Assembly (NCBI GenBank): GCA_016927865.1
Contig: JAFGLU010000132.1
Coordinates: forward strand, 1-64,000
Direction of reading: 5' to 3'
Source of the DNA: Anaerolineaceae bacterium
GTDB taxonomy: Bacteria; Chloroflexota; Anaerolineae; Anaerolineales; Anaerolineaceae
Length of the DNA stretch: 64,000 nt
The position numbers were made by a program, and so were the translations under genes. The notes below the pieces were generated by a model. The model was not told the origin of the DNA, did no database searches, and worked only from the letters and a program-made list of their open reading frames with translations. The first letter of the stretch is position 1. Each line of letters begins with the position of its first letter. Shown here in pieces: positions 24,522 to 34,500 of this stretch.

Positions 24522-26192
24522 ATGACCCCATTGACTGAGCTGGCACAGGGCAGCGCACACTCCTGGAACAATGTTTCCTGGCAAGGCCCTGCCCATCAAC
24601 TGGCCCTCGACACTTCATCAATACACGAACAATTACTGGATGTAGCCCAATCCTTGTGGGTGATCGCCAGCGATCAGCATGTCGGGGTTGCCGCATGGGG
24701 CAGCCTTGTCCCCGCCGCCTCCCCAGGGAATTCTGTGCTGGGTTTCCTACCCGCTCTCCCAACCGAGAGCCTGGGCGACCCCGCCTTCAAAGCCACCTAC
24801 GGCACACGCTATGCGTATTACGCCGGAGCCATGGCGAACGCAATCGCCTCTGAAGAAATGATCATTGCCCTGGGCAAAGCCGGGCTAATGGGCTCCTTCG
24901 GCGCCGGCGGCTGCCTGCCGGCCCGCATCGAGACAGCCATCCAGAAAATCCAGCAAGCCCTCCCCAATGGCCCCTATGCCTTCAACCTGCTCAATTCTCC
25001 GTTCGAACCGGCTCTGGAACAGCGCGCAGTTGAACTCTACCTTAAACATAACGTGCGGGTCATCGAAGCCTCCGCCTATATGGACATAACTTTTGGACTG
25101 GTCCATTACCGCGCCGCAGGCCTGGCCCAGTCGCCGGATGGGCAGGTCATCATCAACAACCGCATCATCGCCAAGATCTCCCGAAAAGAAGTGGCCAAGC
25201 GCTTCCTCAGCCCGGCCCCGCAGGACATTCTCAACAAGCTGCTCGAACAAGGCAAAATCACTCCGTTACAAGCCGAACTTGCCCGCCTCGTACCCATGGC
25301 CGATGACATCACCGCTGAAGCTGACTCGGGCGGTCACACCGACAACCGCCCTCTCATTGCCCTCCTCCCCGCCATCCTGGCACAGCGCGACGCCTTCCAG
25401 GTTCAGTACAACTACGCCGTTCCCGTGCGCGTGGGCGCCGCCGGCGGCATTGGCACCCCAACGGCAGCGATGGCCGCCTTCGCCATGGGCGCCGCTTATA
25501 TCGTCACTGGATCGGTCAACCAGTCTTGCCGCGAAGCCGGCGCATCTGAATACACGCGCAACCTTCTCGCAAAAGCCGACATGGCGGATGTCAGCATGGC
25601 CCCTGCCGCCGACATGTTTGAGATGGGCGTCCGGGTGCAGGTGCTCAAGCGCGGCAGCATGTTCGCTCCCCGTGCTGGCAAGCTTCACGACCTCTATTCC
25701 CGCTATAACGCCTGGGAGGAGATTCCGCTCTCTGAGCGCGAAAAGCTGGAATCGACTGTCTTCAAACGCCCCTTCGACGAAATCTGGGCCGACACAGTCA
25801 AATTCTTCACCGAGCGCGACCCCCGCCAGGTGGAACGTGGTATCGCAGACCCGCACCAGAAAATGGCTCTCGTCTTCCGGTGGTACCTGGGCCTCTCCTC
25901 GCGTTGGTCCAACGTCGGCGAAAAAGGCCGCGAGATGGATTACCAAATCTGGTGCGGCCCATCGATGGGTGCTTTCAACGATTGGGTCAAAGGCGCTTAT
26001 CTGGCCCAAGCTGCCAATCGCGGCGTTGTTGATGTGGCCCTGCACCTGCTTACTGGCGCCGCCTATCTCACCCGCATGCGCCAACTGGCCGAGTTGGGCT
26101 TGCACATCCCAGCAGAATGGATGAGCTATTTACCAAAACAGCCGCTAGCAGATCATCTGACACAACTTGGGGCAACAGGGTTAAAAATATAG
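24522..26192 (+). CDS. pfaD: PfaD-type enoyl reductase of PUFA/polyketide synthesis
   Basis: A 556-aa FMN-dependent trans-acting enoyl reductase with a nitronate-monooxygenase-like barrel. Signs are GKAGLMGSFGAGG, VGAAGGIGTPTAAMAAFAMGA with the phosphate-binding loop, and VTGSVNQSCREAG. The length is that of PfaD proteins. It reduces enoyl-ACP intermediates on a partner synthase, here most likely the 2847-aa protein at 28566-37109, which lacks an enoyl reductase. A good GGA-rich ribosome site precedes it. Its 3' end overlaps the convergent sulfatase-like gene by 40 bp. Confidence 0.92.
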   Translation: MTPLTELAQGSAHSWNNVSWQGPAHQLALDTSSIHEQLLDVAQSLWVIASDQHVGVAAWGSLVPAASPGNSVLGFLPALPTESLGDPAFKATYGTRYAYYAGAMANAIASEEMIIALGKAGLMGSFGAGGCLPARIETAIQKIQQALPNGPYAFNLLNSPFEPALEQRAVELYLKHNVRVIEASAYMDITFGLVHYRAAGLAQSPDGQVIINNRIIAKISRKEVAKRFLSPAPQDILNKLLEQGKITPLQAELARLVPMADDITAEADSGGHTDNRPLIALLPAILAQRDAFQVQYNYAVPVRVGAAGGIGTPTAAMAAFAMGAAYIVTGSVNQSCREAGASEYTRNLLAKADMADVSMAPAADMFEMGVRVQVLKRGSMFAPRAGKLHDLYSRYNAWEEIPLSEREKLESTVFKRPFDEIWADTVKFFTERDPRQVERGIADPHQKMALVFRWYLGLSSRWSNVGEKGREMDYQIWCGPSMGAFNDWVKGAYLAQAANRGVVDVALHLLTGAAYLTRMRQLAELGLHIPAEWMSYLPKQPLADHLTQLGATGLKI

Positions 26193-27718
26193 TCTTGGTC
26201 GGTCGGCGAATCAAAGCTTTGATCAGGAAGCAAGGGATAATCAAGACCAAAATAATGGCTGAACAGCAGCCGAAATGTATTCACTGGCGTTACCCCATCG
26301 GGATGCAGATCAGGCGCACCAGGAAAATAGAACGCATTAAAAATTCGAACACGTTCAGGTGTTTTTAGGAACCCATGATCGCCCTGCAAAATAATAATAG
26401 GGGGAGTTTCTGATTGCTCAAGTATTTTCTTTACAATAGCCAGGATGCGTGTGTTGGTGTATTGCAACGATTGTAGGTAACTCTCCACATCCTCTTCACC
26501 ACCTGCGCGTAGGGAGCCGTCCGCATTAAAAACAAACGGTGCATGCGCTGGAAAGATGTGGGCATATACAAATTTCTTTCCTGGTAAAGACGGAATGGTC
26601 TCCAGCTTTTCAAACGCAAATAAGTTATTGCGGTATTCACGATACTCACGTCCTAAAAAGAAACTGCTTTTGGGATTTATGTAGTTAAAAACGTTTAATA
26701 CAGGCGCAGGAAAATTCTCAAGACGACTTCCGGCAGAATCCAACCAATCCATCAAGGGAAGCATCAATGTGGTCCGGAGAAACAAATATTGGAAGTTAAT
26801 AGCTTCCTGACGCTCAAAAATACTGACTGTTGTTTCAGGGTCCAGATATACATCGCTGTCGGTAATATTCAACCAGGGATAAACGGTTCGGAACGTCACC
26901 AGTTTATAACCCAACTCTGAAAACTGCCGGCGAACGCGACTATTCTTTATGAGATCAGCAAGATCCTCGATTTCAATCGAGTCTGGAGCCGTGTAAATCG
27001 GTACGCCCAAAGCATCCAGATATTCCATGTTTAAAGTAGAAGGCATGGAAGTCTGCGTATTATCATAATTTCCCTGAGCACATGGATCGACATCAAAACC
27101 AAGATCGGTTAAAGACTGAATGAACGCACTATTATCAAAACCCATATCATTCAGTTGATCTTCCCGCGCATAACTATCAATCAAAATATAATATACATCT
27201 GGACTTGCTTCCGAAGATTTTTCAACGATGGTTTCCACCGGGTCCTCTTGAGCAGAAATCTTCAGATGGGTCATGGAATTCCATAGAATTAGTGCACTCG
27301 GAACGAGGACCAGAAAGCCCGCCCCAACCAATAAGCCAGTGTGAAGTAACTCTGGTATGCGGCGTGAGCGGATAATCAGAAACAGGCCAGCCGCAAGGAA
27401 TAACCCCCAAATCAGCAATAATGACCGGTATCGAAGCGCCTCGGCCCCTCCCAACAACTGGTATGCATGACCAAAGGTGAAGAATAGAAACGAGATCAAA
27501 CTACTACTAGCCGTAGCCTTACCCGGCTCACGAAAAACCAATTTGTTCAGCCCTAGCACAATAACCAGAAATCCAGCCGAAAACAATAAAGAACGCAAAA
27601 TTGCGAAAGCGGGAATTTGTCCAAGATTGGCAGACCATAAAGCAACAAGAGGATATAAAACAAATAATAACGGGTGCATCAAAAGAAAATTGGTCTGTTT
27701 TGATGGTGTTTGCGGCAT
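26153..27718 (-). CDS. Membrane sulfatase-like hydrolase/transferase
   Basis: A 521-aa protein of the alkaline phosphatase superfamily. The N-terminal 170 residues contain about five membrane helices. The extracellular domain starts with PDVYYILIDSYAR (metal Asp), has the probable Thr nucleophile in NYDNTQTSMPSTLN, FAHAPFVFNADG-like metal His residues, and LQGDHGFL near the C-terminus. The arrangement resembles lipoteichoic-acid-synthase/phosphoethanolamine-transferase relatives rather than true sulfatases, since no CxPxR is present. It may transfer or remove a phospho-group on a surface lipid. Base composition is more AT-rich than the neighbours, a possible sign of transfer. Confidence 0.82.
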   Translation of the reverse strand: MPQTPSKQTNFLLMHPLLFVLYPLVALWSANLGQIPAFAILRSLLFSAGFLVIVLGLNKLVFREPGKATASSSLISFLFFTFGHAYQLLGGAEALRYRSLLLIWGLFLAAGLFLIIRSRRIPELLHTGLLVGAGFLVLVPSALILWNSMTHLKISAQEDPVETIVEKSSEASPDVYYILIDSYAREDQLNDMGFDNSAFIQSLTDLGFDVDPCAQGNYDNTQTSMPSTLNMEYLDALGVPIYTAPDSIEIEDLADLIKNSRVRRQFSELGYKLVTFRTVYPWLNITDSDVYLDPETTVSIFERQEAINFQYLFLRTTLMLPLMDWLDSAGSRLENFPAPVLNVFNYINPKSSFFLGREYREYRNNLFAFEKLETIPSLPGKKFVYAHIFPAHAPFVFNADGSLRAGGEEDVESYLQSLQYTNTRILAIVKKILEQSETPPIIILQGDHGFLKTPERVRIFNAFYFPGAPDLHPDGVTPVNTFRLLFSHYFGLDYPLLPDQSFDSPTDQDYIFNPVAPSCVR

Positions 27719-27819
27719 GCCTTTGATCCTATCTATATTTTAAGCCCCCATTATAACAGCAGGCGTATCGGCATCACAAATAGATTACAGGTGCTATTTG
27801 GGCTTTGCCGGATAAGTCT

Positions 27820-28569
27820 CTAATTCTTCAACACCGCCATTGTCAACAAATACCCTCCATCGCTCCGCCAGCCAACCCAGCAATCCCCCTTGAGCAAACC
27901 ACTCCGCACATCCAACCGTCTCCATCCATCCAATTCACCTTCTCCTGGTAGGGCCTCAATTTCTCTTGTGTCTACGCGCAACCCCGTACGCAGCGACTTG
28001 AGAACCGCCTCTTTCGCACTCCACACCAAATACGGCCAGCCTATTCCCTGCCCTTCGCACAGCCCCCATTCAGCTTCCGTCAGGTAATCCACCATCCAGG
28101 CCGGGTTGGCTTCGCCCACCAACTCCAAGTCCACTCCAACCTGCATTCCGAGCACATCTGCCCAGGCAGCCGTTGCTCGGTCCCCTCGGTGACTAATCGA
28201 CAAACAACCCGGCACGCGCTCTCCTGCTCGCCAGACCACCGGCGCGCCGCCCGCTTCCGGCTCAATGCTCAACTCGCGTGGCGCGCAGCCCAACTGCACC
28301 GTAAGTAGCTTTTTGGCCGTCCAGCGCCCCATCAACCACTCCCGCCGCCGCTTCTCAAAACGCAGCCCTGCTAAAATTTTCAGTTCGTTTTCCGAAAGAA
28401 ACGCTATCCCATCTTCTGCTTCTGCTCCCTCTCCCACCGGGAGAGGGCCGGGGTGAGGGCGCTGCTTCAGCGCTCTGACGAAAGCAGGGTGAGGCCAAGC
28501 GCTCAAGGCCGGGGAAAATTCCCCGGCCTCAAACGACTCACACAGCCAAGAAACCGGCAACTGGCTCAT
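27820..28569 (-). CDS. 4'-phosphopantetheinyl transferase (Sfp type) with inserted repeat
   Basis: A 249-aa PPTase that would arm the carrier domains of the adjacent synthase. The Mg-binding motif GVDLELVGE and WSAKEAVLKSL are clear; RRREWLMGRWTAKKLL is the usual CoA-binding part. Residues of about 35-50 (RPHPGPLPVGEG) come from a REP-like palindrome inserted in frame at 28427-28459, which lengthens the N-terminal loop. The ATG overlaps the synthase stop (ATGA), so translation is coupled. Enough of the catalytic part is intact that activity is likely. Confidence 0.9.
   Translation of the reverse strand: MSQLPVSWLCESFEAGEFSPALSAWPHPAFVRALKQRPHPGPLPVGEGAEAEDGIAFLSENELKILAGLRFEKRRREWLMGRWTAKKLLTVQLGCAPRELSIEPEAGGAPVVWRAGERVPGCLSISHRGDRATAAWADVLGMQVGVDLELVGEANPAWMVDYLTEAEWGLCEGQGIGWPYLVWSAKEAVLKSLRTGLRVDTREIEALPGEGELDGWRRLDVRSGLLKGDCWVGWRSDGGYLLTMAVLKN
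28427..28459. repeat. REP-like palindrome, copy 2, inside the PPTase gene
   Basis: Nearly identical to 12876-12908. It is read through in frame and gives PHPGPLPVGEG. Confidence 0.8.
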
Positions 28570-31500
28570 TCGCCCCCTACCACATCCTTCAACGGCTTGA
28601 GCAGGTCTGCCTCCATTGAATAGTTCAACGCCGAGGTGCGGTAATCCTCCAACTCCAGGAACAGTTGACCGTTCCCGTCCACCACCCGCGCCGTGAAAGA
28701 CAGGCCGCTTTCCCCCTCCACCGGCGCAACCTCGGCAAAGATCGGCGCGCCGTTCTTGCCTGCCTCATATAACTTGATCTCGCGGATCGACTGCGGCAGG
28801 GCCAGCGCTCCTGTGCGCCCAATCTCCCACACGCCCGCGGTCTGCAAGCACAGCTCAATCAACACTGGGGTGATCGGCGAGCTTTCTCCGTTCATGATGG
28901 GCGGCAGGTTCGCCTGGAGCTTACCCAAAACCCGCCCATCCACCATCTGCACCCCCTCCAGCACCTGGAAGGCTGGACCGTGGAAGTACAATTTGTAGAT
29001 ATCTTCCGCCGAAATGGTCCGCCCTCCGTTCCAATGCGGCGGTTTGACCTTCGACACGCTCAGCCCCACTCCCACCGGGCACAAATTCACCTTCCCACTG
29101 AAGTGCAGCAGCTTTTCATCTTTCTTGACCTTTGAAACCGAGGTCGATTCGAGTGTCACATACACAACCAACCCGCTTGCCTCGCGCACGCCCTGTGCCT
29201 TCCAGGTGATTTGCCGCTTCTGGTCGCGGTAAAACTTGAACGGCGCCAGGAATTGTATGTCCTCCAGGCCGGTCACCAGGAAACTACCCCGCTCTGAAGC
29301 CAACACCGAGGCAATATGCCGCGCCGCCACAGAGAACCCTTCGATGCCCATCACGCCCGGAAGCAGCGGGATTCCGTTCATGGCGTGATCCTTTAAGAAC
29401 GGCTCCGCTTGCGGGTCCAACTCGGCTTCCAGCAGCACACCCGTTTGCAAATCTACCCGTGACACCCGGCTAAACATCGTATGGATGGGCTCCCCCGATG
29501 TTAATGCCCGATTGGCCGCTTCCACGTCCAACCCGCCATCCGGATGCCGGTTGCCTTCCAACAAACCCAGGCTTCCCGCCAACAGGATTTCACCGCCTTG
29601 CGTCCCGCGCAGCAGTTCCCGGCGCACCAATCCCGCCCCTGTTTCCGGTTGCAGCATCTCGATCCCGGCCCGCTTCATCAACTCTGGAATGAAGCCCCGG
29701 CTGGCCATGCCCACCTCGGCCCATGCGCCCCAGTCCACCGTCAGCGCCTTCAACTGCGGGTAATCCTTCGGCAGGGCCGCCGCCAGCTTGCCCAACAGGT
29801 CGTTGGCTGCGCTGTAATCGGTCTGCCCGGTGTTGCCAAAACGTCCCGCCACCGAAGAGAACATCACCACGGCCCGCGGCAGCTTGCCTGCCGCTTCCAA
29901 TGCCTTGAACACATGGAAGAACCCCATCGCCTTCACACCGACCGTCTGGCGGAATTCCTCCACAGGCTTGTTGTCCAGTTTGCGGCTGCGCTCCGAACCG
30001 GCAGCGTGGATGAACACGTCCACCCTTTCCTCGCCAATCTCGGCAATCGCCCCAATCACCGAAGCGGCATCAGTCACGTCACAAACCAAATACACCGCTC
30101 TTCCACCGGCCGTTTCAACAGCGTTGATCGTATCCAGGGTCGCCGCGGCGCGTTCCAATGCCGCCACCCGTTGATCCACCTGCGCCGGGGTCGGTTTTCC
30201 ACCTTCCTGAAGCAGCCGGGCCATCAACTCCTTCTTGAAAGCGTTCTTATCCGCCTTCAAGCGAACCAAATCCGCCGAATTTCGCTCCGGCAAAGGCGTA
30301 CGGCTGAGCAAATAGAATTTGCCCCGCGTTGCCCGAGCCAGATCCACCAAAATCGGCCCGGTGATCCCGCCCGACCCGCCGCTAACCACAAACACACTGC
30401 CTTCTGGCAATTCAAAGTGTCCTTCGTCAGCAGGCCGCTCCGCCAACGCAAGGGTGAAGCGCAAATCACCGTCCCACCCTACTTCCACCGCACCGGGGTC
30501 GTTCAGTGTCTCGCGCAGCAGCAGCCCCGCCAAATCGCCATCAGGCATCTGCGGGTTGAAATCCACCACCTTGACCAGCGTTCCCGGCCGTTCCCAGGCC
30601 AGCGCCTTGGCAAACCCACTCACCAATCCGCCCAGCGGTGCGCTTGCGCCATCCGGACCGCAGCCGTGCAGCCCGCCCATGCGTGTGGCACACACCAGGA
30701 AAGGCTCGCCCTGAACAGCGCGCATCACCGTGTATAGACCTTCAGCCCGCCGGGAAACTTCCCGCTGCCAGCTTTCCGCATCCATCTCGGCTAACTTCGC
30801 CTCAACATCCAGCCCCACCAGGAAGTACACTCCTTGAACCTGGCTTTCCGCCTGGAATGCTGCAACCTTCTCAGCCGCCTGGGTGCTGTTTTCGCCATCC
30901 ACCGTCAGCACCTGTGCTTTGCGCCCGCGCAGTCGCCGCGCCAACCCACTCGCCACCTTGCCTCGGTCCGCCACGATCACCACACGGCTGCTCTCGCCCA
31001 GCGTGACCCCCGTGGGTACGCACAAGTCCAGTTTCGGACGCAGAATGGGTACGGGCACACGGCGTGCAATGGCCTGCCCCGCCTCAGCCTCCACCGCAGT
31101 GGGAATATCCTCAACCACCGGCTGCGCTTCTGCCTGCTTAGCTGCCAGCGCTTCGCCCATGAACTGCACCACTTTCGTCAGGGTGTTGTAATCCGAAAGG
31201 CGCAAATCCTCTCGGCGGGGAATGTCGTAGTGGGTACGGATGGTGGCAAACAACTCGGCTTGTTTGACCGTGTCGATACCCAAATCCGCTTCCAGATCCA
31301 GTTCCATGTCCAGCATTTCCACCGGGTAGCCGGTTTTCTCGCTTACCACTTCCAGCACGTAGGCTTTGATTGCATCGCCATCCGCTCCGGCTAACGACTC
31401 CATCGGAACCGGAGCTTCTGCCGCCTGTGTAGCCACAGCCTCACCCAACTCAACCACCGGTTCGCTCGCGGCTGCCGGTTGCGCACCACCCAGCGCTTCG

Positions 31501-34500
31501 CGCATGAACTGCACCACCTTGGTCAAGGTATTGTAGTCTGACAGGCGCAAGTCCTCCCGCCGGGGAATGTCGTAATGGGTGCGGATGGTGGCGAACAGCT
31601 CGGCCTGCTTAACCGTGTCGATGCCCAGGTCCGCCTCCAAATCCAGCTCCATGTCCAGCATCTCGATCGGGTAGCCGGTCTTCTCACTGACCACATCCAG
31701 CACATAAGCTTTGATTGCGTCGCTATCCGCTTCGTTGAATGATCCTGACGAGACACCTTCTGCAAGAGTCTCTTGTAGAGGTACAACTACCGGCTCCCCA
31801 CCCTCTATCGCCGATCTATTCACGGCAGCCGGTTGCACAGACCCCAACGCTTCACGCATGAACTGAACTACCTTGGTCAGGGTATTGTAATCCGAGAGGC
31901 GCAAGTCCTCCCGCCGGGGAATGTCGTAATGGGTGCGGATGGTAGCAAACAACTCGGCCTGCTTAACCGTGTCGATGCCCAGGTCCGCCTCCAAATCCAG
32001 CTCCATGTCCAGCATCTCCACCGGATAGCCGGTCTTCTCACTGACAACTTCCAGAACATAAGCCTTGATCGCGTCGCTATCGGTCGCAACGGTTGTTCTG
32101 GTCGAAACCTGAACGGCAACAGCTTCTTGCGCAGGCTCAACGGCTGACTCGACCGCCGCGGGGGTCTCAACCGAGACCCACATCGTCGGCCCCTGCCCGT
32201 ATTGCCATTTCGACTTCGCCGGGGCTTTCTGCGGCGCGCTGGTGTGCTTCACTCGCAGCGTGCGCTGTACTGTTTCCAGTTCGGGCGCCACGTAACCGCA
32301 CACCTCCGCCAGCCAGCGCAGGTGTTTAGGCTGATCGATCCGCTCACCCACGCCCGGCACGCGCCGCATCAAGGTCAGGGCAATCTGCGAGCCAAAGCCC
32401 GCCCCCAGCCGCAGCGCGTACTGAACATCATACTGCCCACCCAGCGACAGGTTCAAATCTCCCAATTCCGGGTCCGGTTCAAACCCGTCGTGGATGTTGG
32501 CAATCGGCGGCACCTGCTGGTTCTCCAGCGCCTTCACCGCCAGCACATCCTCCACCCCCACGCCCATCGCATGGCCCGTGTACCCCTTGGTATTGGCAAT
32601 CACCACCCGGTTGGCCTGTTCGCCAAACACCTGCCGCAGCGCGCGGATCTCCGCCGAAGCGCTTCCGCCCCGCGCCGGGGTATAGGTCTCGTGCGAGACA
32701 AACACCGTCTGTGCCGCCATCCGGCTTCGGTCCAGGCCAAAGCGCTCTTCGGCTGTGCGCACCAGGCGCTCCATCACCTCGCCAACGTGTTGCGTGTCCA
32801 GGCGCGTGCCGTGGAACGCGCTGTTGGCAATCTGTGTAGACAGCACTTCGCAAATCGGGCGTGCGCCTCGTTCGGCAGCAGCATCCGCCGCCTCCACCAC
32901 CAGCGCGGCCCCGCCCATGCCCATGATCATGCCGTTGCGCCGCCGGTCAAACGGCAGCACCGCCATGCGCACATCCCCTTCCACGGTCGCCGCCCCGCTG
33001 GCCAGCATCCCCGTGCCAATCCAATTGGCCAGTGCCCCGCCGGTCACGTCGTCTCCCGCCACCACGATCACCCGCCGGCAGCGCCCCGACCGGATCCAAT
33101 CTTCCGCCACCGCCAGTGCATGTGTTGTCGTCGCACAAGCCGCGTTGACGTGGGTGTTCGGCCCGCGCGCACCAATGTACTCGGCAAACTGAGAATGCCC
33201 CATTGCCAGCACCCGGAAGACAAACTTACGGTCGAATTGGTAGTTCAAAGCAATCAACTGCGCTTCCAACTCGCCGATTCGCTTTTCAAGGGCAGCACGT
33301 AAATCATTTTGCCCCTCGGGGACCAATGCCAGCACGCCGCGCAGTTCGTTCAGTTGGCCCGCCAGTTTCTCATGCTCTCCAAATCGCCCGGTCTCCTCGG
33401 CCATTTCATCCAGTCCAGGGAATGCCGAGCCAAATATCACGCCCGTCTCGTCCTGCAGTGACTCGGGCAGCTTCCACCGCTCCGGCAGGAAGGTGCCCTT
33501 GCTGGTCTGGCGGTAAGCCATAACCAGCGGAATGCCCGCGTCCCGCAGCGCCTCGATCCCTGCTGCGATGGCCAATTGGGTGGAAATATCAAAAGCCTCC
33601 ACCCGCTCGGCCGGCACGCCGAACTCCTCGACCAGATCAAACGCTCCCCGCTGTCCGCCCAGCTTAACAGCCTGGTCGGCCTGATCGAGCACTTCCATCA
33701 CCGCGCCCGCCTCGCTCTTCACCAGCCGCGTCACGCGCTTATCGATCATCCGCTGGCGCAGTTCGTCCGGCATGGCTTCAATCCGGTTTTCGCCGCGCAG
33801 TAAATCACGGATATTGTCATCATTGAACACATGCTTGCTGCGCCCCGGCAGTCCCAGCCCCGCGCCAGTCACCACCACCGATCCGGTCAGTGGCAGCTTA
33901 CCCTCGTTCTCTATCTGTGCAGTCTTCGGCGCATCCTGCACTGACACCACCTGGGTCACAACAGGCTGTGGGGCCGCGACAACTGGAGTCGCTTCAGGCT
34001 CAACCACCGCGGGTTCTTTCTGCCCCAACGCCTCGCACATGAACTGCACCACCTTGGTCAGGTTGTTGTAATCCGACAGGCGCAAATCCTCCCGCCGGGG
34101 AAGTTCATAATGAGTGCGGATGGTAGCAAACAACTCGGCCTGTTTGACCGTGTCGATCCCCAAATCGGCTTCCAAATCCAGTTCCATGTCCAGCATTTCC
34201 ACCGGGTAACCAGTCTTTTCGCTGACCACTTCCAGCACGTACTGCTTCACTTTCTCCCCGTCCACCGCGGCGCGCTGCACAGGCTGTTGGTTTGCAGCCT
34301 GTTTGGGTTGGGGGTTCCCGCCCACTCCCGCCGCATACAGCCCGCACAAAGCCTCGTTGAAGCTCACCACCGCCCCCTTGCGCGGGTGGTTGGTCGCCAG
34401 AATGGTCACATCCCGCTTTTCTTTCAGGCAGTCAGTCGCCAATGCGTTCATCACCCGCTTGGGGCCGCACTCCACGAACACCCGCGCCCCTTCGCGGTAC

